A stretch of 64,000 nucleotides of DNA from an uncultured Fibrobacter sp. (lineage in GTDB: Bacteria > Fibrobacterota > Fibrobacteria > Fibrobacterales > Fibrobacteraceae): NCBI GenBank assembly GCA_946408125.1, contig CAMJQW010000003.1, forward strand, positions 1 to 64,000, written 5' to 3'. The position numbers were made by a program, and so were the translations under genes. Below the pieces are notes generated by a model that was not told the DNA's origin, made no database searches, and saw nothing but the letters and a program-made list of their open reading frames with translations. Shown one piece after another: positions 38,336 to 47,503 of the stretch (position 1 is its first letter; each line of letters opens with the position of its first letter).

Positions 38336-39553
38336 ATGTCACAAAAAAGGTTGATGCTTCTAGGCGGACTACGATACCTGCTCCCCGTGATTGAAGAAGC
38401 CCACAAGATGGGCATCTACGTCATTACAGCAGACTACCTACCAGGAAACATCGCGCACAAGCATTCCGATGAATACTGTGACGTAAGCATCATCGACAAG
38501 GAAGCCGTTCTCAAGGCTGCACAAGAACTAAAGATTGACGGAATCCTCTCGCACGCAGTTGATCCGGGAGTCGTTTCTGCAGCCTACGTTGCAGAACAAA
38601 TGGAACTTCCATTTCAATGCAGTTACGAGGCGGCATGCATATTGCAAGACAAATCTAAGTTCCGAGCCTTTCTTGCAGAACACGGGTTCAATTGTCCCAA
38701 GGCAAGAGGCTACGACAACTCAGAAGAAGCCTTGAAAGATGTCGACTACTTCAACTGGCCTGTCATTGTGAAACCGGTGGATTCGGCAGGCAGCAAGGGC
38801 GTTACCAAAGTTGAAAACAAGGCCGATTTGCGAGACGCCATTGAAACCGCGCTGCAATCATCCCTTTCCAAGCATTTCGTCATTGAAGATTTTCTCGACA
38901 AGGTCGGAGCTCAATCCAGTGCAGACATTTTCACCGTAGACGGCAAGCTCGTTTACCCAGCCTATTCCGACCAGTTGTTCGACCCGGATGCAGCAAACCC
39001 CTACACGCCAGCCATCGAAATTTGGCCGGCATCAATGGAGCAGAAATTCCAGGACAACCTCACAGAACAACTTCAGAAGCTCTTTACGCTCCTGAATGTC
39101 AAATCTGGCATCTACAACGTAGAAAGTCGAGTGTGTTCCGACGGGAAGGCTTACATCATGGAAGTTTCTCCCCGTGGCGGAGGCAACCGCATTGCGGAAC
39201 TCCAGGACATGGCTACAGGGCAAAGCCTTATCCGAAACGAAATCAGGAAGGCTCTCGGCATGCCGCTCGACGACATCACCGCTCCAAAATATGACGGCGT
39301 CTGGTGTAACTACATTTTGCACTCTAACAAGCCCGGCACATTTGTCTCAGTAGACATCAATCCTGATTTCGAAAAAAAGTATGTTCGTGACATCGGCTTA
39401 ATTGTAAAACCTGGCGACAAAATCGAGCCCTTTACAGGCGCGAACAATTCTCTTGGAACGCTATTTCTGCAATTCAAAACTCTGTCTGAACTTCATGATA
39501 AGCTCGCTCACATAAGAAATTGGGTAAAAATCATCTTGGATTTCACAAAATGA
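38336..39553 (+). CDS. ATP-grasp family ligase (carbamoyl-phosphate-synthase-like fold)
   Basis: WPVIVKPVDSAGSKGVTKVENKADL, FVIEDFLDKVGAQSSADIF, YIMEVSPRGGGNRI. Confidence 0.9.
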   Translation: MSQKRLMLLGGLRYLLPVIEEAHKMGIYVITADYLPGNIAHKHSDEYCDVSIIDKEAVLKAAQELKIDGILSHAVDPGVVSAAYVAEQMELPFQCSYEAACILQDKSKFRAFLAEHGFNCPKARGYDNSEEALKDVDYFNWPVIVKPVDSAGSKGVTKVENKADLRDAIETALQSSLSKHFVIEDFLDKVGAQSSADIFTVDGKLVYPAYSDQLFDPDAANPYTPAIEIWPASMEQKFQDNLTEQLQKLFTLLNVKSGIYNVESRVCSDGKAYIMEVSPRGGGNRIAELQDMATGQSLIRNEIRKALGMPLDDITAPKYDGVWCNYILHSNKPGTFVSVDINPDFEKKYVRDIGLIVKPGDKIEPFTGANNSLGTLFLQFKTLSELHDKLAHIRNWVKIILDFTK

Positions 39554-40740
39554 AAAAACGTATTATCTTTTTCGACGCAAACCTTTCTGTTGTCCCGGCA
39601 ATCAAATACGCAAAATCCCGCGGGTTTCATGTCATAACCTGCGACAACAAGCCCCAAAATCCCGGTCATAAAGAAGCCGACGAAGCGCTAATGATAAGTA
39701 CATATGATTTAGATCTTATCGATAAATACGTGGATAACAATCCTGTTGATGGCGTCGTCTATTTTGCATCTTCTCATGGAGCTTACGCAGGTTGTCACAT
39801 TATAGAGAAATGGAAATTACCTGGGATTCCAGAGTCAATAAAAAACACACTATCTTATAAAAATAATTTTAGGCTATTCCTTCAAAACAACCATTTTTCC
39901 TCCTTTCCGAAATTCATTCTTTTTAACGGAATTGACGTTCCAGAAACAATCAACGACCTTTCATTTCCTGTTATTGTCAAACCGACGGACTGTGGCGGAA
40001 ACATTGGCATCACAAAAGTGTACAACAAAACCGAATTGCCAAATGCAGTAAATTACGCACACACCTCATCCAAAAGCGGCAACATCATCATTGAAGAATT
40101 CATTGAGACTAATCTACAAATTAACGGAGATTGCCTAATCGAAAATGGGAAAGTCGTAATAGCCTTTCTCGGAAAACATATATATTCAGCTGACAGTGAC
40201 ATCCTTCCATACTCAACTGTATTCGGAAATGAAGTCATCCCCCAAGATATCCGTCTCAAAATCGATGAAGAAATCGAAAAACTCGTATCATCTATCGGCA
40301 TTACGTCAGGTGTATTAAACACAGAATTTCGCATTTCAAAAACAGGAAAAATAAACTTCATTGAAGTAAATTCTAGACATAGTGGCAATTTCATTTATCA
40401 ACTTATGAATAAGGCCTATAATATCAGCATGGAGGAAATCGGAGTTAAACTCGCTCTCGGAGAAAAACTTGACTTAGAAAAACGCGAGCCTAAAGGATAT
40501 TTTGCATACGCCCTCATTCACTCTAATCAAAGCGGAACTTTCGACAACATACAAATATCAAAAGAGTTGGATCCGTTCTTAATCAATATGCTTATTTTTA
40601 AAAGTCACGGAGATCAAGTCAACAGATTTACTAAGTTGTCAGATCGTGTAGGAAGCGCGCTTCTTCAATTTCCATCCTACGAAAAAATGACGGAAGTCAT
40701 TGACCATTTCAGTAAATACTACAGCATCCATCTAATTTAA
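39550..40740 (+). CDS. ATP-grasp family ligase (paralog of 38336-39553)
   Basis: FPVIVKPTDCGGNIGITKVYNKTEL, IIIEEFIETNLQINGDCLI, INFIEVNSRHSGNFI; ATGA overlap with upstream gene supports the 39550 start. Confidence 0.9.
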   Translation: MKKRIIFFDANLSVVPAIKYAKSRGFHVITCDNKPQNPGHKEADEALMISTYDLDLIDKYVDNNPVDGVVYFASSHGAYAGCHIIEKWKLPGIPESIKNTLSYKNNFRLFLQNNHFSSFPKFILFNGIDVPETINDLSFPVIVKPTDCGGNIGITKVYNKTELPNAVNYAHTSSKSGNIIIEEFIETNLQINGDCLIENGKVVIAFLGKHIYSADSDILPYSTVFGNEVIPQDIRLKIDEEIEKLVSSIGITSGVLNTEFRISKTGKINFIEVNSRHSGNFIYQLMNKAYNISMEEIGVKLALGEKLDLEKREPKGYFAYALIHSNQSGTFDNIQISKELDPFLINMLIFKSHGDQVNRFTKLSDRVGSALLQFPSYEKMTEVIDHFSKYYSIHLI

Positions 40741-40768
40741 TTTTCAACATCCTTTTTTGATATTCCAT

Positions 40769-41701
40769 ATGTCCACCGCCCCTCTCGTTTCAATTCTTTG
40801 CGCCACATACAATCAAAAGGATTATATTGCAAAATGCATCGAAGGTTTTTTGATGCAGAAAGTAAATTTTCCGATTGAAATCATCATTCACGATGATGCA
40901 TCTACCGATGGAACCGCAGACATCATCCGCAAATATGAATCAGAGAATCCAAATGTCATCAAAGGCATATACCAATCAGAAAATCAATATTCAAAAAAAG
41001 TCAACATTTGGAAAACATTCATTCGCCCTAAAGCTAAAGGATCTTTTTTCGCAGACTGCGAAGGCGATGATTATTGGAGCGACCCCCAAAAATTGCAAAA
41101 ACAAGTTGATTTTTTAAAACAACATCCTGATTACAGTGCTTGCGTCCATCGTTGCAAAAAATTCAACTGTCAAACAAATTCATTTGAAGAGTCTTTTCCT
41201 ATAGAATCAAAAGAACGCGATTATTCTGTAGCCGAAATTATTTCGGGTGGCGGAGGCATGTTTGGTTCAAACACCGTCGTTTACAGGACTAAAATAGACC
41301 CATTCTATGCAGAGTCATTTTGGAAATTATCACCAGTCGGCGACTTTCCCCAAATGCTAGCACTTGCTCATACCGGCAAAATCCATTATTTTCCAGAGGA
41401 AATGTCTGTCTACAGAGTTTTCGCCAAGGGTTCTTGGTCCAGTAGGACAATGATTGGCTCCGAGGCATATAAAAGGCGCAACACGCACATCAGCAAAATG
41501 CGCGAAAGCCTTAAAGCATTTGATGAATATACCGACAAAAAGTACACCGACGTAATCCAAGAGAAAATCGACTTGAACGATTTCAACCTATACTGGGATT
41601 TCGGCAAGTGGTCCTTACTCAAGACTACAAGCCACTACAAGCAGCGTTCGTTTATCGGTAAACTAAAGGCAGCCTACCACTGCATCAAAGCGCATTTTTA
41701 G
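40769..41701 (+). CDS. Glycosyltransferase family 2
   Basis: PLVSILCATYNQKDYIAKCIEGFLMQKVNFPIEIIIHDDASTDGTADIIRKYE. Confidence 0.93.
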   Translation: MSTAPLVSILCATYNQKDYIAKCIEGFLMQKVNFPIEIIIHDDASTDGTADIIRKYESENPNVIKGIYQSENQYSKKVNIWKTFIRPKAKGSFFADCEGDDYWSDPQKLQKQVDFLKQHPDYSACVHRCKKFNCQTNSFEESFPIESKERDYSVAEIISGGGGMFGSNTVVYRTKIDPFYAESFWKLSPVGDFPQMLALAHTGKIHYFPEEMSVYRVFAKGSWSSRTMIGSEAYKRRNTHISKMRESLKAFDEYTDKKYTDVIQEKIDLNDFNLYWDFGKWSLLKTTSHYKQRSFIGKLKAAYHCIKAHF

Positions 41702-41723
41702 AATCCCGAAAACTGATTCAACA

Positions 41724-42848
41724 ATGGAGGAAAAGACCATGGGCAACGGATCAATAAGCATTCGCAAAATCCTCGGCTTTTGCGCCGCATGCATAGCCTT
41801 CTATATCGGCGCAGGCTTCGCCACTATGCAGGAGGTGATGCAATATGAAGCCTCCTATGGCTCCCAATTCTGGGTTGTCATCCTTGTGGCCGCAGCCATA
41901 TATGTATATACCAACTGGTCCTTCACCGCCAATGGCAACCGGGAAAAGCTTTCCAGGGGCGGAGATATCTACACGGTCTATTGCGGAAAATGGATTGGCC
42001 GTTTTTTTGACTATTTCTCCGCATTTTTCTGCTACATGTGCTTTATCGTAATGTGTGGCGGAGCAAACTCCACCGCCATGGAACAATGGCATCTTCCCAA
42101 TGGCGTAGGCGCAATCATCCTTGCCGTAGCAGCCATCGTCACTGTGTTTTTTGGATTGAACAGCATGTTACGCGTCCTGAAATGGGTCGGGCCTGCAATA
42201 ATAATCCTCATCCTGTTCATCGCCGGAGTAACGGACGTAATTGGATGGGAAAATTTCTCCGAAGGTCTGAAGGTTGTCGATTCTCACCAATACAAGATTG
42301 TCCAAGTCGGCGAAGGCAACCCCTTTGCATCCGGAGCATCCTATGGCGGCTTTGTGATTCTTTGGTTTGCAGCTTTTCTCGCTGAAATCGGGGGCAAGAA
42401 CAAGGTCAAGGAAGTAAATCTCGGAATGCTCCTTTCAACGGTCGCGATTTTCGGTGCAGCAGCAATTTGCTGCGTATCTCTTATTGCAAACATCCATACA
42501 ACCTGGAATGTGGGCATTCCCGCTTTAGTGCTTGCCAACCAGATTCACCCCCTCTTCGCAGGCATCTTCGCTATAATCATTTACCTCGGCATATTCAGTT
42601 CTGCTTGTCCGCTCCTTTGGACCGGCATACGCAAGGTTTCTGTCGACGGGACTACGCAATACAAGGCCATTACTATTATTGGAGGCCTTCTCGGCCTTAC
42701 CGTATCCTGCCTTGTGCCTTACAAGGGCGTTCTCAACATCATCTACGGATTGAACGGCTACCTCGGTTTCATCCTTGTAGCTTTTATGATTGTAAAAGAC
42801 ATTCGGTCGTACTGGCGCAAGGCTTCTCTCAAGAAATCCAAGGACTGA
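41724..42848 (+). CDS. YkvI-family multi-pass membrane (transporter-like) protein
   Basis: KILGFCAACIAFYIGAGFATMQEVMQYEASYGSQFWVVILVAAAIYVYTNW; about 10 TM segments. Confidence 0.7.
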   Translation: MEEKTMGNGSISIRKILGFCAACIAFYIGAGFATMQEVMQYEASYGSQFWVVILVAAAIYVYTNWSFTANGNREKLSRGGDIYTVYCGKWIGRFFDYFSAFFCYMCFIVMCGGANSTAMEQWHLPNGVGAIILAVAAIVTVFFGLNSMLRVLKWVGPAIIILILFIAGVTDVIGWENFSEGLKVVDSHQYKIVQVGEGNPFASGASYGGFVILWFAAFLAEIGGKNKVKEVNLGMLLSTVAIFGAAAICCVSLIANIHTTWNVGIPALVLANQIHPLFAGIFAIIIYLGIFSSACPLLWTGIRKVSVDGTTQYKAITIIGGLLGLTVSCLVPYKGVLNIIYGLNGYLGFILVAFMIVKDIRSYWRKASLKKSKD

Positions 42849-43993
42849 CCGCGAAATTCCTGAAGTTTCTGCACTTCTGATTCTGCCGTATTAGCCTGCG
42901 GCAGATTTTCTATATGGTCCAAGGAATCTATTTCAAGCAAATGATGTTCAGCAGAACACTGGCGAAGGAAATCGGCAATTCTGCAATCATCTCCATTGAT
43001 TTCTTTTACGACCGAATAAAAATCCTTCCCGAAATTCAGCGCAAAAGCCGTACCATGGAAAGATGTCGTCACAACAAAACGTGCATCCCGGAATAACTGC
43101 AAGAATTCAAAGGGGCCCGCCGTTTCAAAAGTAATCGCGCCGTCAATGGAATAACCATCCCTCAGCCCCATCAAGACAACCACCTTCAAGCCTAGTTTTT
43201 CTGCCAGTTCCTTTGTGAACGAAACAATGTGCGGATACGGATCGTATGAGTAAGACTGAATATAAAGCAAGAGATAGCTTTCTTTCACAAGCGGCTTCTT
43301 CGGGCAAATTCTCAACCATTCACCCTTGTTCAGCAACAGGCTCGGGTCGCACACGACATTGACGCCTCTGTCAGTCATTCTAGAGACTATCTCTGCAGTT
43401 GATTTTTCACGAACGGAAATCGCGGCATATTTTTGCAAATACGCTTTATACAAATCCTCAAATTCTTTATCAATCTTACGGTTTGACATACTCGCTGCAT
43501 AACTAAAGCGAGGCTTGTCTACCCCTGCAAAATCCAGAAAGAACACCGGATCGTTCGCAACAAAACGGGGGTTCCAGACCTGGTCACTGCCGGTCATGTA
43601 GATGCTGTAGTCCGGAGGATTATTACAAATGGATTCTATCGAGTCGTAAAAACGAGAAAGCTTAAAGTACCGCCTGTAAAAGCGTCTATAATTTTTTTGC
43701 AGTTCATATCGTTCTATGCGCTCTTCGCATTTTGCCCTATTTTTGTTCACGTGCGCAATTAGCATCAGCCGAGCTATTACGTTTAATATAAACAGCCGAA
43801 ACGTCGAGCGCTGCGGGAAATACGCAAGTCCTTGCTTAGCACAGTGATACTTATTCGGATAGTGATAGTCTATAAGTTCGGCATCATAACCGAGTTCATC
43901 AACCTTATGCTGCAGGGCATACGCCTGAAGGGCTGACCCGAAATTCGGGACTTTATGCATCGTGATTATGCCGACTTTCTTCTTTATTGCCAT
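42758..43993 (-). CDS. Polysaccharide pyruvyl transferase family protein
   Basis: KVGIITMHKVPNFGSALQAYALQHKVDELGYDAELIDYHYPNKYH; YMTGSDQVWNPRF; VVTTSFHGTAFALNF. Confidence 0.95.
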   Translation of the reverse strand: MAIKKKVGIITMHKVPNFGSALQAYALQHKVDELGYDAELIDYHYPNKYHCAKQGLAYFPQRSTFRLFILNVIARLMLIAHVNKNRAKCEERIERYELQKNYRRFYRRYFKLSRFYDSIESICNNPPDYSIYMTGSDQVWNPRFVANDPVFFLDFAGVDKPRFSYAASMSNRKIDKEFEDLYKAYLQKYAAISVREKSTAEIVSRMTDRGVNVVCDPSLLLNKGEWLRICPKKPLVKESYLLLYIQSYSYDPYPHIVSFTKELAEKLGLKVVVLMGLRDGYSIDGAITFETAGPFEFLQLFRDARFVVTTSFHGTAFALNFGKDFYSVVKEINGDDCRIADFLRQCSAEHHLLEIDSLDHIENLPQANTAESEVQKLQEFRGQSLDFLREALRQYDRMSFTIIKATRMKPR

Positions 43994-43994
43994 T

Positions 43995-45182
43995 TTAGCG
44001 TCTCAACCTATTCAGGGCATCCCTTAATTTTTGCGGCAACAATTTACGGCGCAAGCGACGCACATAATACATAAACAATTCTTCGTGATGCAGGAACTTC
44101 TTTTGCAACTCGTCAAAAGGCTGGTCTATATTCGCATAGATTTCATCGCGAATTGGCTTATATACCGATGGATGATGCAGATTCCAATTACCCGCGCTTA
44201 TCGTCTGCAAGTCCAGAGGTACAATAGCAGCATCACCTTCTATCTGCTTGAGCAGTTCCACGCCCTTTGACGAATTGACCAATAACATCGAAAGGCCTTT
44301 CTTATAATCAAAATCCACAGGATCTTTCATATTGTGAAAGCCCCAGAAATCCCCCACCGTAAAATCGCCCTCGCGATTCATATTGGCGAACTTACACGAA
44401 TAGCAGGATTTTCGAAAAGTTTCTCCGCGCAGGAATGCGGCGTAATAGGGATCGCAATCAGGATTTATCACATAGGATTTTTTTCCATCGAAATATTCGC
44501 CACCAAGAGACCAACCAAAAAACTCTTTCGACCTGAACACATAGGACTTTACCACAGATTTTTTCTTTTCTCCCAGCCATTGAATATACTTTTGAAAAAG
44601 TTTCTGGCTTGGGACACCATGGCATACAAGGTCCATGGTCAGCAGCAATTCCGATTCAACACCCAAAAAAGATTTTAATCCAGCTACCTGGCAGGGCGTT
44701 CCCGAGAAAAATACAAAGCGTCCAGCCTTTAAAAAAGCCTTCGCTTTTTTGTAGGAATCCTTCAAATCGCTAGATATGTATTTAGAGCCCTGAAGGAGGC
44801 GCAAATCTTCAAGCCGTTCAATCGCGATATGAGACACATTCAACGAATCATCATACGCGGCACCAAAAACAGCCCCCCCCCGCTTCAAGATATGACGGGC
44901 AATACAAGCAAAAGCACCGCCTGAAGTGCTTTCCATCAAGCTTTTTTCATCTTTGTCCTGCAATACGGCAGAGACCTGCGGCATATTCCCGACAAAGTCT
45001 TCGCTTTCTACGGGGCATTTCTTTAAGCATGCACCACATTCAACACATTTTTGTTCGTCAACAGAAGGATAGGCAAAGCCCTCTGCGTCACAAACCATTG
45101 AAATACAATTCTTAGGGCATACATTAGCGCACGTACCACAACCGCAACAGACAACATGAGAAACAAGCGAAACATTATTCAT
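43995..45182 (-). CDS. Coenzyme F420 hydrogenase/dehydrogenase beta-subunit-like ferredoxin protein
   Basis: Two 4Fe-4S motifs (CCGCGTCANVCPKNC, CVECGACLKKCPVE), FFSGTPCQVAGLKSFL, FTVGDFWG. Confidence 0.92.
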   Translation of the reverse strand: MNNVSLVSHVVCCGCGTCANVCPKNCISMVCDAEGFAYPSVDEQKCVECGACLKKCPVESEDFVGNMPQVSAVLQDKDEKSLMESTSGGAFACIARHILKRGGAVFGAAYDDSLNVSHIAIERLEDLRLLQGSKYISSDLKDSYKKAKAFLKAGRFVFFSGTPCQVAGLKSFLGVESELLLTMDLVCHGVPSQKLFQKYIQWLGEKKKSVVKSYVFRSKEFFGWSLGGEYFDGKKSYVINPDCDPYYAAFLRGETFRKSCYSCKFANMNREGDFTVGDFWGFHNMKDPVDFDYKKGLSMLLVNSSKGVELLKQIEGDAAIVPLDLQTISAGNWNLHHPSVYKPIRDEIYANIDQPFDELQKKFLHHEELFMYYVRRLRRKLLPQKLRDALNRLRR

Positions 45183-46468
45183 ATCGATTCTTCCTCTTCA
45201 CGAGACACCTCCATCAAGGCTTCGTCCTCGTCAGAATCTTTCTCGTAGAACTCATGATATTTGAGTAAAATGATAGTCAGCACAAACAAAAGCGAAAGTT
45301 CAACACCCAGCACAGAAGACAAAGTTTTTCCAGCCAAAAAACCAAGCGGAATAAAAACCCACAGTTTCACCTTCTTAAACACAGCAAGAACCGCATTTAT
45401 ATTCACTCCCAAGTAAGCTATCGCACCCACCAAGCCCTGGTCAAGCAACACCTGGAACCAAATACTTTCTGCACCGGCAATATCTGCATCAACCTCTTTC
45501 ACGAATGTCCATACAAAGCCATTTCCATTCCCCCAGATAGGCGATCGAGCCCAATAAATCAATGTTACCAGCAACTGTTCCATTCGCATATCGCTGTTGC
45601 TGCCGTGAACCTTGTCGGAATTGATAAACGAATCAATAATTTCCAGCATGAACGAGCCCGCAACAGCAAGCACGATCATCACAAGGACCATTTTCAATAC
45701 AAAAAACTTGGTAGAGAAAAACTCCTTCCGTACAATAATCAACACCGCAACAGCCGTTGCCGCAATAACAGACCTAGTCCCCGATAACGCCGTGCAGAAA
45801 AGGAAAAGACCCACAAGAAATGCTGTATATTTTCGCTTTTCTTCCAAGCAAGCAGAAACGCAGTAAAGAGTTACACCGAATAATCCTAAAAACAGTCCGG
45901 AACCGGCAGGCGTCGCTAAAAAACCTTGGCACCTTTTAAAACCAAAACGAATTTCCTGGTAATCGACAACAAGGTCTTCGTTCACCCATTTGTTGGCCAA
46001 GGCAGTCTGAATAAGCGGGTTCGTTCCCAAAGCAACTTCAATCAAAATATAGAGAGCCATCGTCAAGGCAAAAACAGTCATCGATTTCACCACCAATTGT
46101 AGAATCGGCTTTTCATCGATACAATTCCAGAGAATCATAGGATATATAAATGCCGAGATAAAGCGAAGTATCGACGTAGGCCAATGGGGAGCAATAAAAT
46201 AATTCGTTCCAATGATAGATATTAGAGTTAAAACAATGCCAACGTAAAACGGAGTCTTTATCAGGTTCGGCCACTGCGAAAACGGGTTCCTCACCAAATA
46301 AAAGCCTAGTGCCATGAATGACACAATTTCAAAAGCGCTCACCGGCATTTTTTGAAACGGTACTAGAGCAAGCAAAAGATGTAGAGGTGCTAGAATCGCA
46401 ATCGTTTTTCGGAAATCAACAAGCATTCCGATAAAAAACACCGCAATGATTACATAGGCAATAGACAT
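45179..46468 (-). CDS. O-antigen ligase/polymerase (Wzy-like) membrane protein
   Basis: Multi-pass protein; LFLFCTALSGTRSVIAATAVAVLI; ESIWFQVLLDQGLVGAIAYLG. Confidence 0.85.
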   Translation of the reverse strand: MSIAYVIIAVFFIGMLVDFRKTIAILAPLHLLLALVPFQKMPVSAFEIVSFMALGFYLVRNPFSQWPNLIKTPFYVGIVLTLISIIGTNYFIAPHWPTSILRFISAFIYPMILWNCIDEKPILQLVVKSMTVFALTMALYILIEVALGTNPLIQTALANKWVNEDLVVDYQEIRFGFKRCQGFLATPAGSGLFLGLFGVTLYCVSACLEEKRKYTAFLVGLFLFCTALSGTRSVIAATAVAVLIIVRKEFFSTKFFVLKMVLVMIVLAVAGSFMLEIIDSFINSDKVHGSNSDMRMEQLLVTLIYWARSPIWGNGNGFVWTFVKEVDADIAGAESIWFQVLLDQGLVGAIAYLGVNINAVLAVFKKVKLWVFIPLGFLAGKTLSSVLGVELSLLFVLTIILLKYHEFYEKDSDEDEALMEVSREEEESI

Positions 46469-46480
46469 AATTCTAGCGCA

Positions 46481-47479
46481 TCAAGATTTTTTCTTTTTCA
46501 ACCTAAAATATAATTTTTGCAAAAAAATATGCATTCCAATCAAATATCTAAAACGCCTGCCAGAAGCAATTCTTTCGGCAATAAGCAAATCTAAGGCATT
46601 GGAAAATTTCGGCTTATTTTTCGCATCCCAATATTCCTTAATAATACCTATCATTTCACCCTGTTTTTCTACAAGGACCCCCTGTACAATCATCTTATAC
46701 AGCAGGTAGTACGCCTCCCATACAACCGCCTTCCGAGCCTCTACTACACCTTTTTCTGAAATCTTTTTTGAAAAATCAAAGTTCTTCAGCATTTCGGAAA
46801 GGAGCGTCAGATGCTTTTCTTGCATGGAACTATTCACAATGCTGTTCTGGTGTTGGATATAATGATACTCCAAGGTACGTGTAAAAGATATTCCGTTTAC
46901 ACTCGTTAAAAAACGTCGCATTACCGGGATGTCTTCATATAGCTGGGACGTAAACCTCACACCATTCCATAACTGCCGTTCAAACAACTTGTTGCACATC
47001 CAAGCGGGCAAGCCTTCACCACAAAAAGCTTCGGCAGCCTCTATCCGGTTCCAAGAAACAGAACCTTCGCCGAAACATTTCTTCTCTGACGACCAGCCGT
47101 TTTCCCAATCAACCCATACATCGCACACCACAACGGGCATGCAGTGTTCTTTGTACGAGGCGATCATTTTTTCGTACATCGTCGGTTCACACCAGTCGTC
47201 ACTATCCACAAAGCCAATCAAGTCGCCCGAGGCTACATCCAGGCCAGCGTTACGCGCATCACCCAAGCCACCATTCTTCTTGTGGATTACCTTTATGCGG
47301 GAATCCTTTTTCGCCCATACATCGCACATCTCGGGGCTTTTATCCGGAGAACCGTCATCGACCAGAATGATTTCCAAGTTTCTATACGTCTGCGAAGCAA
47401 TACTTTCTACGCAACGATCCAGGAAACGTTCCACGTTATATACGGGAACAATCACCGATATTTTCAAATCATCCGTCAT
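46481..47479 (-). CDS. Glycosyltransferase family 2
   Basis: KISVIVPVYNVERFLDRCVESIASQTYRNLEIILVDDGSPDKSPEMCD. Confidence 0.96.
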   Translation of the reverse strand: MTDDLKISVIVPVYNVERFLDRCVESIASQTYRNLEIILVDDGSPDKSPEMCDVWAKKDSRIKVIHKKNGGLGDARNAGLDVASGDLIGFVDSDDWCEPTMYEKMIASYKEHCMPVVVCDVWVDWENGWSSEKKCFGEGSVSWNRIEAAEAFCGEGLPAWMCNKLFERQLWNGVRFTSQLYEDIPVMRRFLTSVNGISFTRTLEYHYIQHQNSIVNSSMQEKHLTLLSEMLKNFDFSKKISEKGVVEARKAVVWEAYYLLYKMIVQGVLVEKQGEMIGIIKEYWDAKNKPKFSNALDLLIAERIASGRRFRYLIGMHIFLQKLYFRLKKKKS

Positions 47480-47503
47480 CTTGCCATCAACCTGCAGAAA
47501 ATA

